Numbered from the stretch's first letter, positions 50,901 through 64,000 are shown. The stretch is 64,000 nt of DNA from Strigops habroptila (GCF_004027225.2 NC_046358.1:69645028-69709027); one strand, 5' to 3'. Notes: generated by a model not told the origin, from the letters alone. Numbers and translations are program-made.

Positions 50901-53307
50901 TGCAATGTCATCCAGGGAGTTGGGCCCATCGGGGCTGCACTCAAAGCTGGTTGTGAAATTGTAGTCTGCTGTCCCATTTGGCAGGACCTCAGTCCTGGAG
51001 GACTCTCCCAGGATCACTCCGTTGTACTCCACACACACCGAAGTGACTGACACGTCGCTTTTGAGAGTTTTCTGCCCAGAAAAAAGGCACATTAAGCAGC
51101 TGGTTCTGAGGCAACAGCTCTAGGATCAAAGTTGCCTGTCAGGCAGCTCACTTCAGTGCCCAGGACAGGGTTCTCCAGTGGGGTCTTTGGCTGTTCCCTG
51201 CAGGAATGGGGAAGAGGAGCAGAGCTTGGCCATGCCAAGACCTCAGCCTTCCCTGTCTTTTAGGAGGGAACTTTCCTGCTCCACCATGCTGTGACACCCC
51301 AAGGATTATTAAGAGCTGCGGCAGCTGGGAGGGAGAGGTTCAGGCTTCGCCTCAGGGAAGGCAATAAAAGACACATATGAAGCAAATTCCAAAATACCCC
51401 ACTGATAGGAGAAGGGGCAATGGGCTCAAACTTAAACAGGGGAGATTTAGGTTAGATATGAGGAAGAAGCTCTTCCCTGTGAGGGTGCTGAGGCGCTGGC
51501 ACAGGGTGCCCAGAGAAGCTGTGCCTGCCCCATCCCTGGCAGTGTTCAAGGCCAGGTTGGACACAGGGGCTTGGAGCAACCTGCTCTAGTGGAAGATGTC
51601 CCTGCCCGTGGCAGGGGGTTGGAACTGGATGAGCTTTAAGGTCTCTCCAACCCAAACCAGTCTGGGATTCTGATTCTGATATTTTTGTGCTTCCAGGAAG
51701 CTCAAGACTTTTGTAGTCTCCTCAGCTACATGACTGAGCTGAAAGGACATTTGTGTCTATCGCATGGCTGCCAATGGCCTGAAGTGGCAGAAGGGCTCCA
51801 GCAAGCTCTTTGGGGAGCTCTGCCGTTTGTTGTTACACCACTTCGTACCACTTGCTTTAAGCAGAGATGAGGACGTTTCAATTTCAAGGAGGAACATGGT
51901 TTATTTCTCCATGCAGGGAGGAGCAGCCACCGCCATGAACGTGAGGCTGTTGTACCCAAACCCAGTGTTTCTTTAGTCCTGAGCCACAGGGGTGCCTGAC
52001 CTCCCCAGGCCTCTCCTCAGCACCCTCCCTCCTTGTTGCTGGGGTAATGAGTTCCATATTGGCTCTTGCACAAAAGGAGATTTTATTCACTTGGTTTTAA
52101 TTTTCCATCCTTCTCACTGTCTCCTTGAGCGTACATTCTATGAATGGCTAAACAGAAGAATCCAATTAACCTTTCCCTGTCCCATTAATTATCCTAGGCT
52201 CCTCTCTCATGCTTCTCTCCATTACCTCTAATTAAGTAGATTCCACACTTCTTACAGCTGGATATTTTTTTTCCCCCCATATTATTGTTCTTACTATTGC
52301 AGTTTTGTAACCTTCCCTCCTTTTGCCAGAGCTGTTTCTCAAGATGGAGCAATAAGAAACCACAAAGCAACATTCCAGGTTCAATTAATCCACGAGTCTG
52401 TCCTTTTTAGCACTGTTTTTCCTCCTCATGCCTTATACTTCTCACCTAAGATGCTGTTTGCTGAATCTGTCAGTGTGAGAGGTGCTCAAACACTACAATG
52501 TAAAAACCTCAAAACCACAACCCAGGGAGCTGCTTTCGGTTTGCTGGTTTTGCCTGCTGCTCGAGCAGAAGCGGGGATTTGCATTTTTCTGCTGGCAGCA
52601 GTAGCTAAGCTTCTCCTCTGCATTCCCTCCTAAATGCCAGTTCCTCTAGAAGACTTTAAGGCCAGCTGGGTGCATCATGCAGCACATGGAAATGGCAGGA
52701 GCCATGGTTTGGTCAGGACCAGCCCATAGTCTTCCCTCTAACTGCCCTGGAGCCACTGCCTTTTTAAAACTAGAGCCACCCTCTTGGTTTCAACATGATA
52801 TAAACTGCTGTAGCTAGGATGAAAATCCAAATTTACATCCAAAGTGAGATCTTTGGAGAGGTATTTGTCTCACCGATGCACATTTTTCACTGTGTTTTGC
52901 TTTAAAAAGCTGCCATTTACAAACAGATAGGCGGAGAAGGCGGAGAGATAGATTTCAACCCATCTCTGGAGCATTGCTGAGGAGGTGCATTCCCCAGCCT
53001 ACATGAATCACAAGCCTTTACTCTGTGCAAACAAGTCCTCAGCAGGGAGGAGGAAGCCACAGTGTGGCATAACTGAATCCATGATATTCCCACCACTCCT
53101 TCCTATAGCCTTATCATCTCACAGCTGTTCTCAAACAGGATCACAGCACACCACACCACTCTAGCCTTGTTTATTAAATCATTTTCAGAAGGGCTTTACC
53201 AGGTCCTGTGCCTTCAGCACTGTGATCTGTACTGGCGTTGGTTGTGACTCGCTGGGAACAGACACAGTGGACTCTTTTCTGGAAGATGGCCCCCCAGAGA
53301 CCTCCAT
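29962..53307 (-). CDS. CFAP70: CFAP70 (TTC18), axonemal protein with C-terminal TPR repeats, complete
   Basis: CFAP70 is an axonemal protein reported at the outer dynein arm base and needed for sperm flagella (family knowledge). Coding exons 5'->3': 53307-53200, 51071-50885, 50540-50445, 50008-49929, 48912-48736, 48343-48161, 47748-47657, 46607-46508, 45587-45453, 43909-43757, 43520-43440, 42969-42878, 41460-41400, 40027-39836, 39220-39089, 38466-38341, 37802-37669, 37592-37477, 37332-37207, 35769-35662, 35570-35499, 34988-34900, 34267-34115, 33598-33437, 32755-32666, 31312-31211, 30940-30893, 30042-29962. All phases agree and the sum is 3276 nt, 1091 residues plus TGA, against ~1121 in human. 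The N-terminal half (exons 1-9) is a C2-like/beta-rich region with [12 protein letters not shown] and [16 protein letters not shown]. Exon 13 has [17 protein letters not shown]-type helical repeats occupy exons 16-19 (residues ~624-790) and 23-28 (~881-1091), with [14 protein letters not shown] and [14 protein letters not shown]. Exons 20-22 are a weakly conserved linker. The start MEVSGG has G at -3 and +4 and lies 4 nt after an acceptor, so a 5' non-coding exon exists. Confidence 0.96.
30250..30815 (+). mobile_element. CR1 LINE, long 3' fragment
   Basis: About 565 bp (gatcctgcccctctgctctg ... ccatgattccatgactc) in the last CFAP70 intron, antisense to the gene. Confidence 0.9.
31628..32030 (+). 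mobile_element. CR1 LINE 3' fragment
   Basis: caggctgagagggctgggct ... tctgggattctatgatc, intronic in CFAP70. Confidence 0.9.
32815..33085 (+). mobile_element. CR1 LINE 3' fragment close to a CFAP70 exon
   Basis: cctttctcagggctgggttc ... tctgggattctatgaa. It lies ~60 bp upstream (in gene sense) of CFAP70 exon 32755-32666. Confidence 0.9.
36000..36187 (+). mobile_element. CR1 LINE 3' fragment, with an isolated tail at 35829-35857
   Basis: tggccctagcacaggttgcc ... tctgggattctatgaa. A separate piece carrying only the ATTCTATG repeats lies at 35829-35857. Both are in a CFAP70 intron. Confidence 0.85.
36765..37016 (+). mobile_element. CR1 LINE 3' fragment, older subfamily
   Basis: catggtaatggttttaaact ... 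accattctatgaatcta, more diverged than the main family. Intronic in CFAP70. Confidence 0.85.
38695..38930 (-). mobile_element. CR1 LINE 3' fragment
   Basis: gatagaatcccagactggtt ... gcctaagagctcatctcaat, in the CFAP70 intron between exons 39220-39089 and 38466-38341. Confidence 0.9.
40795..41092 (+). mobile_element. CR1 LINE 3' fragment, divergent subfamily
   Basis: caaggggttggacaagagga ... ttgattctatgattctaag, same subfamily as 4917-5081. Intronic in CFAP70. Confidence 0.85.
50140..50358 (+). mobile_element. CR1 LINE 3' fragment
   Basis: caaaaggagggaagcaatta ... ccattctatgattctatg, intronic in CFAP70. Confidence 0.85.
51400..51672 (+). mobile_element. CR1 LINE 3' fragment
   Basis: actgataggagaaggggcaa ... 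agtctgggattctgattc, in the large first coding intron of CFAP70. Confidence 0.9.
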
Positions 53308-53597
53308 GGCTCTGCAGGAAAAAGAATGAGGAAAAGAAACATGAAACTGCTCGACTCCTCTCCCAGAAGTGTCTGCAGGACCCAGCAGCCGTGGTTGCTA
53401 GAGTTATTCTGGGCCTGGCTGTCAAAACACCACTGAAAGCGCTTTGTCAGTGAGGAAGCTCTCAGGAGGAGCATAGGGAGGACATGTAATGCCAAAATTA
53501 TGCAGTTCAGTAAAAGGAACCCAGCTGCAGCTCCCAGCTCCTCCTGCACACGAGGAGGGTTTGGTCTGACTGCTGCTCCCAGCCAGGCTCACCCTAG

Positions 53598-53858
53598 TGC
53601 AGCTTTAACCTGCCAGAGGGGAGACTGAGATGAGCTCTTAGGCAGAAGTTCTTCCCTGTGAGGGTGCTGAGGCGCTGGCACAGGGTGCCCAGAGAAGCTG
53701 TGGCTGCCCCATCCCTGGCAGTGTTCAAGGCCAGGTTGGACACAGGGGCTTGGAGCAACCTGCTCTAGTGGAAGGTGTCCCTGCCCGTGGCAGGGGGTTG
53801 GAACTGGGTGAGCTTTAAGGTCCCTTCCAACCCAAACCAGTCTGGGATTCTATGATTC
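53598..53858 (+). mobile_element. CR1 LINE 3' fragment
   Basis: agctttaacctgccagaggg ... gggattctatgattctc, between CFAP70 coding exon 1 and its non-coding first exon. Confidence 0.9.
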
Positions 53859-54089
53859 TCGCTTGGCTGACAGTGGAGCCTGTGAGGCCAAAGGCCTCAG
53901 CTCCTGGCCGGGTTCCACAGTGCTCCCACAGCCCCAGGCCCCGGCTCCATCCCACGCCATGGGTCTGTCTGCAGCACTTCCACCCCCCTGAGACACGGCT
54001 GGGCCGAGGACACTGCTGTGACCCCACACTCCACAGCACCCCACAGCCTCACACTCCCCAGTTCCAGCCACCCCAGACAAGACGTGAGT

Positions 54090-54427
54090 TACCGGCCCCC
54101 ACCCCGAGGCTGGCGATCGCCTCAGCGCACCGTCCTGCCGCGACCAACGGGCTCGGGGCCCTCACGGCCGGGGTGCCGCCCCTCCCCTGCCCGCACCGGC
54201 CCGGGGCGCGGTGGCGGGGCGCGAACCCGTGGCCTACCTGCCCCAAGGGGAGGGCCCGAGTCCGGTAACCACGGCGACGCTACTGCTCCCGTGAAGTCTC
54301 GCGAGATCTCAGCGCTGCACCACGTGTTTATGGGGCTCGGCCGTGAAGCCGCTGTTGCCGCCATGGCGGATGTGGGCAGCGCGCTGCAGGGGCGGGAGTG
54401 CTGCAGGGCAGCAGAGCGTCGCAGGCG
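54090..54427. promoter_or_regulatory. CFAP70: CpG-rich promoter of CFAP70: X-box, TCTCGCGAGA, E-box and YY1-type motif
   Basis: This is a dense CpG block with no TATA box. It contains an X-box-like 14-mer at 54265-54278 (minus strand GTCGCCGTGGTTAC, one mismatch from GTNRCC-N2-RGYAAC), the palindrome TCTCGCGAGA at 54297-54306 (known BANP/Kaiso-type element), the E-box CACGTG at 54321-54326, and a YY1-type GCCGCCATGGCGGA at 54357-54370. Together these suit a broad, possibly bidirectional ciliary promoter. A minus-oriented CR1 begins at its upper edge (~54428), separating it from MSS51. Confidence 0.7.
54238..54300 (-). other. CFAP70: CFAP70 non-coding first exon (probable)
   Basis: The CFAP70 start codon sits 4 nt inside exon 53311-53200, just after a CAG acceptor, so the transcript must begin further upstream. 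On the minus strand the CpG-rich block ends in ...TTGGGGCAG|GTAGGCC, a good donor at 54237-54236. The upper boundary is uncertain. It is placed near the TCTCGCGAGA element at 54297, which often marks start sites. Confidence 0.55.
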
Positions 54428-58746
<4,319 letters not shown>

Positions 58747-58905
58747 CCCAGTGCAGCCAGCACCATCCTGCCCACTGGACCCCCAGCCCCTCACTGCCCC
58801 ATCCCAGCACCCTATCTCCCCATCCTGGGATTGGCAATCCAGCCACTCCGCACCGCACGCATCCCGTCCTGGGACACACAGCACCCTGTCACAGGCATGG
58901 CACCG

Positions 58906-58911
58906 AATAAA
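58906..58911 (+). terminator. MSS51: MSS51 poly(A) signal AATAAA
   Basis: A canonical AATAAA lies 160 nt after the MSS51 stop codon at 58746. It faces the signal of the convergent minus-strand gene at 58945-58950, so the two transcripts should end within a few tens of bases of each other. Confidence 0.8.
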
Positions 58912-58944
58912 CCTCCACCAGCAGCCGGCTGCCGTGTCTTGAGC

Positions 58945-58950
58945 TTTATT
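58945..58950 (-). terminator. Poly(A) signal AATAAA of the PITPNC1-like gene
   Basis: TTTATT on the plus strand reads AATAAA on the minus strand. It lies 536 bp beyond the stop codon of the long C-terminal exon (59486), giving a 3' UTR of roughly 550 nt for that isoform. A separate signal for the isoform ending at 60116 was not identified. Confidence 0.7.
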
Positions 58951-59485
58951 TCCAAAAAGGCTTGTGTTTTCCCAAAGAAAACGGAGGGCTGAGCCTGCCC
59001 CAGCCCTCCTCGGGCAGCCACAGCCTCTGGAGGGATGGCAAAGGGAGCCCCACTGCAGGACCTGCTGTGCACAGGGGTCCTGCGGGGAGCCCCCAGCAGT
59101 GCCCGGTGGTCCCTGTCACTGTCACACGCGCTGTGCCCCTGCGCCGGTGCCTACCCTGCAGCGTGGTGCTCCAGCATCACTCACCGGGTACATGGGCACC
59201 GGCTGCCACCGCGGTGCCACTCAGCGGCCTCGGCAGCCTCTGCGGTAACCGGGGCGGGTGGCACTGAGCGAACCGGCTCCTGCGGCATCGCCTGATGGTG
59301 CTGGGGACCGCTCCCGGTGCAGTCAGCGGGGCTGGATGGTGGCAATGACCTGCACGGGCACCCGCGATGGCTCCGGGAGGCCGGACCCCGCCCGGGGCTC
59401 CCTGCGCCCCAGCGGCGGGTTCCTCCGCGGGGCCGCGGTGGGCAGCGTGGCCGGCACAGTCCCGCCCGGCGCCGCACCGCCGGCA

Positions 59486-62400
59486 TCACTCGGCGCCGGC
59501 GCGTTCCCGCAGCGCGGGCAGCGTCAGGGTCTCCGGCGCCGACTTCTTGCGCGGGCGAGTCTTGGGGGGAGCGAGGAAGTCGGGGGTGTCGTCGCTGAGC
59601 GGGGTGGAGGGGGCGCTGGCGGGGGCCGAGTGCGTGGCCGTGGGCTGCCCCACCTCGCTGACCGCGATGGTGGGCGCCACCAGCCCGACGAGCTCGTTGG
59701 TGGCCTCCTGCGTCTCCCGCTCGTAGCGCCGCACCTCCTCCATCGTCATCCCTGCGAGCACAGCCGGGCTTGGGGCCGCTCGGCAAGGCCAAACCTGCGC
59801 TCCGGCACCGCGGGGCGGCCTGCGCCCCGTGCGCCGGCTGCGCACCAAGCTGGGTGCTGGGAAGGGGACAGGGGGACGGACAGGGAAGGGGACGCTGCGC
59901 CCCTCTCCGGCACCAGCCCAGCCAGCAAAGGGGAAGGGACGGGCAGGCAGCGCAGGCAAGGGGATGCGCGGGCAGGGCAGAGGGGGACCCTTTGCCGCAG
60001 GGTGCAGGGGGGGCTCAGTGTGCACCATGCACAAGCCCCCCTGCCTGCACCCGCCCGCAGGCAGTGTGGTGGGGTCCGGGGTCCCTGTGCCCTGCAGGCA
60101 GCATATGGCAGGGCTTTAGGGGTGCTGGCTCCCCAGCTTTTGGTTTGTGGCTACTTGCATCTGAGTCTCGAAGGCCCGGACTTCTTCCAGGGACATGTCT
60201 GGAAGGCAGAGAGCCGCTCGCCGGGACGGCCCCGCTGCCAGAACCTGGGGCTCCCATCCCCGTGTCCACATGTGACAGCATGTGTCCCTGCCAGACCGGG
60301 GTGCAGGCAGCGCAGGCAGCACAGGCAGGGGTCCTTGGGCTCTGCTCCCCGTCCCCCACATCAGCCAAGCCTCCCCAGGTGCGCAGCAAGAACGGGAGGC
60401 ATGCTGGGGTGCAGGCAGGGGCGAGGGCAGGGAGCAGAGCAGCACAGGCAGCAGGATGCAGGGAGCTGGAGGAGGAGCGGGAACTGCCCATGGGGTTAGT
60501 GGCATTACGGTGTTTAACCGCAGCCCCCTCCCACCCTGCGGGTCCGGGGCCACCCCAAGCCCATGTCCCCTGCCACCAGCAGCACCGGCAGGACTCACCG
60601 CACCACTCGTCCACCCATGCGAACGCCTGCCGGTGCCCGATCAGCAGGATGTCCCGGATCACCTGCGACACACCATGGGGGTCAGCACCTCGTCACTGCC
60701 CCCTAGAGTCCCCCCCCCATGGCCTGGAGCCCCCTCTCACCTTGTGCACAAACTGCTCCACGCGCGTCTGCAGCCCCCAGACCTCGAACTTGACACTCAC
60801 AAGCTTGTAGGAGCACATGATGGGTTTGGTGTGCTGGCGCCAGCCCTCCCGCAGCGGCCCCCGGCCCGTCTTGGCCGAGCTGAAGAAACGGGGGTCCTGG
60901 GAGAGCACAGCAGGGCTGTGAGCCCCCAAACCTGTGACAGGGGACAAGGGGTCACCCCAGGGAGCTCCGTGATACCTCTGGGCTGCGGTAGTACCGCTCG
61001 GGGATCTCGTCGAAGGCGATGTCCAGGAAGGAGACCTCGTGGTCGCCCAGGATTTTGTCACTGTGGAAGATCTGGGGAGGGGAGGGAGGGTGAGAGGCGC
61101 CGGTGCACGCTGCATGTCCTCCCAGTGGGGAGTTTGCCAGGTCTCAGCTGTGGCGCAGACTCACATTCTCGCTGTCCCCGCAGTTGTCCTCGTACTTGGT
61201 CTCGATGTAGATGGAGAACTTGGGCAGGAAGGAGCACTGCAGGGACCAGCTGTCAGCTGGACCCCCAGCGAGGGAGACACACTCCCAGGGATGCCCACCC
61301 AGAGCAATGCCCATCCCAAGGGACTCCCACCCCAAGGATGCCCACCCCAAGGGATGCCCAGCTCCAAGGGATGCCCAGTCCCAGGGGACACCTAGCCCCA
61401 AGGACAACCGTCCCAAGGTACACCCACCCTGAGGATGCCCAGCCCCAAGGGATGCCCTACTCTAGGGGATGCCCAGTTTCAAGAGGGGCACCCACCCCGA
61501 GGGACACCCCGACCCAAGGGACACCTAATGCAAGAGACGCCCACCCAAGCGACACCCAACCCAAGAGTACTTACCCCAAGGGATACCCACCCCGAGGGAC
61601 ACCCCACCCCTGAAACTGCTGACCCCAAGGGACACCCATCCCTGGGGGGCACTCCCCCCAGTGCCCCCTTTCCCCAGCCTGGGGAAAGGGCCAGGTCCCC
61701 CCATGTCACCTCCTTACTGTGTATTCTGCAGGGACACCGTGGTGTGTCAGCGGCATCATGGGGTGGCACCATGGGGGAGAGAGGGAGAGGTGAGATGGGG
61801 CAGTGGCTATAGCCGGGCTCTCCTGGCACCCAGTAGCCACCGATGGAGAGGGGCAGGGTGCCTGGGGGTGCCTGTCCCCTCTCCCTGCCCTGGCTCACCA
61901 GTGATGGTGTAGGGGTAGTAGTTCCAGGCCTTCTCCGTGATGTAGAAGATGCGGGGGGTTACTGCCCGTGCCCAGCTCGGCAGTTTGCTGCAGGAACCAC
62001 AGCATACGGGGGTCCATTCAGGGCAGGATGCGGCCACAGCACTGCCCAGTGCCACCCAGCCCTGCTTCCCTAGACACAGCCCTGGGTGTGGGACCACCCT
62101 CACCTCCACCCCAGGATCCCCCCAGGACCATCGCCTACACCCCATCACCCCAAGAACCCTGCCACCTACCCAGCACCCTCACCTGCACCCCAATGCCCCT
62201 CTCCTCTCCCCAGGACCCCCACCTCCTCCCCAGGCACCCTTATCCCCTCCCCAGGACCAGGACCAGGACCCCGGTGTGCTGCTGCCCTCCCCGGCAGGAT
62301 TGGGCCCCGGGGAGCCGGGTGGTGGTTTGATTCATCTGCAGGCGTTATAAATACCATCCCCGGGAGGGGAATCGTGAGCACGGCCGCTAAAAATAGCCCG

Positions 62401-63154
62401 TGTCACGGCAGCGCTGCCGGTGCTGCGCCGCGGTGTGTCGCAGCGGTGGGGGTGACACCGGCTGCCAGCGGGCACCCAGGGGACACCGGGACAACCCCGG
62501 GGTGAGCCGAGCACCAGCCTGGGCATCCCCACTGAGCCCTGCACTGCAGCCAAGGCACCCTCCGGCACTGGAGATGGGTGCTCACCACGAGAGGGGGGCA
62601 CGCCTGCAAGGTGGGTGCGTGCCTGGGAGATGGCTGCACCCCAGGAGGTGAGTGCAGACCCCAGAGAGGGGGCCACCCCCAGGAAAAGGGGTGCACTTTG
62701 GGTGATGGGTTCACTCTGAGTGTTGGGTGCAGCCCCTGAAGATGGCAGGGTGCATGCCTGGGAGATGGGTGCACCCCAGGAGGTGGTGCAGCCCCCCAAG
62801 ATAAGCACACCCCAAGAAATGGGCATACCCTGAGAGATAGGTGAAGCCAAGCCCCCAAAGTGGGGTGCAGGCCCCAAAGATAGGTGTACTCCAGGACTTA
62901 GGTGTACCCCTGGGAGACGGGTGCAGCCCCACTGCAGAGTGCCAAGGACTCAGAATGGATATTCCTGGGAATTGTGGAAGGAGGGAGGGAGGAATAGGAC
63001 CTCACCTGGAGAGGTGGACGCGCTTCTCGGTGAACTGGCCGTGGCCATGGACAGGGTCTTCGTGGGGCTCGTTCTTCACCACCTCGACGCCCTCGCCCTT
63101 CTCACTCTCCTGGTGGCTGTGCTTGCTGATGGTGTAGAGCTGCCCCACGCGGTA
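59486..63154 (-). CDS. PITPNC1-like: PITPNC1-like (RdgB-beta type) phosphatidylinositol transfer protein, 5' exon(s) outside or unresolved
   Basis: This is a single-domain class II PITP that carries PI/phosphatidic acid between membranes (family knowledge). Coding exons 5'->3' for the long isoform: 63154-63006, 61987-61899, 61725-61718 (8 nt), 61236-61165, 61071-60976, 60896-60741, 60662-60599, 59751-59486. Phases agree; they encode 299 residues plus TGA, and only the ~17 N-terminal residues are missing compared with the 332-residue human form. Signature stretches are [88 protein letters not shown] and [12 protein letters not shown]. The tail APSTPLSDD...[14 protein letters not shown] matches the known phosphoserine/14-3-3 tail of PITPNC1. 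From memory of human PITPNC1, I judge the core to be ~75% identical, lower than expected for a bird orthologue, so a paralogue is likely. The gene is compact (3.7 kb) and very GC-rich. Confidence 0.9.
60116..60198 (-). CDS. PITPNC1-like: Alternative short C-terminal exon of the PITPNC1-like gene
   Basis: This exon can replace 59751-59486 after exon 60662-60599. It has a CAG acceptor and the same phase (AC completes a GAC codon). It encodes [20 protein letters not shown], then six residues and TAA. Its start is homologous to that of the long exon ([18 protein letters not shown]), implying an exon duplication. Human PITPNC1 likewise has short and long C-terminal isoforms. The short form here would be ~255 residues and lacks the Ser-rich 14-3-3 tail. 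Confidence 0.8.
61262..61660. repeat. Minisatellite of ~18 bp unit in the PITPNC1-like gene
   Basis: Degenerate tandem units of the type ccaagggatgcccacccc fill the intron between the 8-nt microexon (61718-61725) and exon 61236-61165. The array keeps a plus-strand frame open (repeated TPRDAHPK-type peptide), which is a repeat artefact. Confidence 0.85.
61718..61725 (-). CDS. PITPNC1-like: 8-nt coding microexon of the PITPNC1-like gene
   Basis: On the minus strand, ctgcag|AATACACA|gtaagg gives an 8-nt exon with strong splice sites. With the G left by exon 61987-61899 it encodes Glu-Tyr-Thr, exactly the residues between ...YPYTIT and CSFLPKF in PITPNC1. Skipping it would shift the frame. Confidence 0.85.
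62333..62396 (-). promoter_or_regulatory. Candidate MEF2/TATA element in a PITPNC1-like intron
   Basis: CTAAAAATAG at 62387-62396 is a perfect MEF2 consensus. TATAAATA lies at 62346-62353 and an E-box CATCTG at 62333-62338. On the minus strand the order is MEF2 site, then TATA-like sequence ~34 bp downstream, as in muscle promoters. No downstream first exon could be defined, so it may equally be an enhancer or chance. Confidence 0.35.
62565..62935. repeat. Minisatellite of ~30 bp unit in the PITPNC1-like gene
   Basis: Imperfect units of the type tgcacctgggagatgggtgcaccccaggagg tandemly fill part of the intron between exons 63154-63006 and 61987-61899. Confidence 0.75.
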
Positions 63155-64000
63155 CTGCAACCACAGCACCCGGCTCAGCTGCCACCCCTGCCCGGCACCC
63201 TCCGGAGACACTACCGAGCAGGGAAACTGAGGCACGGAGCAAAGGGTGGCAGACTCCATGCTGTGCAGCCGGCAGGGGTCTCCTAGGACACCCTTCTCCA
63301 GCCTCCCTGTCCCATGGCTACTCCAGCACCTAGGTGAAACTGGATCCCACCCTCCCTGCTCTTTCCCAGTGTCCAAGTGCCTTGCAGAGTGCCTGGAGGC
63401 TTTGTGCTTAGCAAGCGACCTGGCAGCCAGGGAAAACTACATCTAGGTATGGATATGGATAGATATGTGCGTATATTTGAGGATGCGGCTGTGTAATGAG
63501 TGTTTTATTGTTCCACTGAAGATTCCATCCATCACCAGCCCCTCCCTGCCCCATTGAAAACCTCCCTGTGGTGTGACCACAACTCCATGCCTGGGGAGAG
63601 CTGGTGCTGCCCGATGTGGGCACCATGGCTGCAGATCCCCAAAACATCCCCATCGGCGCTCAGGAGCATCCTTTGTCCAGGAATGCCGCTGGCTGCCAGC
63701 TATTCACTTGCTGCTGGGAATTCGGGCTCCCTGCCGGAGCAGGGATTGAGCCGGTGCTCCCCATCGGAACGCCCAAACCCCAGTGCCCTTCCCCAACTGG
63801 CTCATCCCGTGTCCTGGGACTGAGCTGCCCCAAGCAGTCCCTGGTGCCACTGCTGGGCTCTGTGCACCAAGGTCACTGTGCCCAGGGATGGGATGTCCCT
63901 GATCTGCACCCCAAAACATGGGGCTCAGCACATGCACGGAGCATCCTGAGCCCAGCGGCCATGGCCAAAGCTCACCTCAGTGGCTCAGGCAAGGTCCCTG
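63155..64000. other. Intron of the PITPNC1-like gene, no exon recognised
   Basis: The missing first coding exon(s), expected to encode about 17 residues ending before YRVGQLY in phase 0, could not be found here. The stretch holds no CR1 and no other recognised feature. Confidence 0.5.

Noticed and set aside
60282-61613. 443-codon plus-strand open frame
   Set aside because: It is antisense to PITPNC1-like exons and its last third is the 18-bp minisatellite in translation. High GC explains the lack of stops.
63972-64000. Possible missing first exon of the PITPNC1-like gene at the window edge
   Set aside because: A gtgagc-like donor is present, but none of the three frames resembles the expected residues before YRVGQLY.

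Overview
The window is nuclear DNA of a bird. About 26 copies of the avian CR1 LINE 3' end and one bird-type ERVL-like solo LTR sit in the introns of four multi-exon vertebrate genes, joined by GT-AG introns. The species cannot be fixed from the sequence. A neoavian, possibly passerine, source is suggested by the LTR but not shown.

Layout. (1) 1-29751, minus strand: WDR90, 37 coding exons read in frame from the start codon to the window edge; the last ~170 residues lie outside. (2) 29962-53307, minus strand: CFAP70, complete, 28 coding exons, 1091 residues, with a CpG-rich promoter and non-coding first exon near 54.24-54.40 kb. Its stop codon is only 210 bp upstream of the WDR90 start codon. 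(3) 55592-58746, plus strand: MSS51, complete, 6 coding exons, 503 residues. (4) 59486-63154, minus strand: a PITPNC1-like phosphatidylinositol transfer protein, lacking only its first coding exon(s), with two alternative C-terminal exons and an 8-nt microexon. MSS51 and this gene converge, with poly(A) signals 34 bp apart.

Functionally, WDR90 (centriole wall) and CFAP70 (ciliary axoneme) are both ciliary genes in tandem on one strand, and the CFAP70 promoter carries a near-consensus RFX X-box. MSS51 is a muscle mitochondrial MYND protein. The PITPNC1-like gene has a MEF2-type element with a TATA-like sequence in one intron.

The rest is introns. CR1 fragments are frequent from 2.8 to 57.9 kb and absent beyond that. 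Minisatellites occupy WDR90 intron 1 and two introns of the PITPNC1-like gene. I found no RNA genes, CRISPR arrays or prokaryotic features. No wholly new system is visible. The points most worth checking are the gene order, the PITPNC1-like paralogue with its microexon, and the promoter elements.
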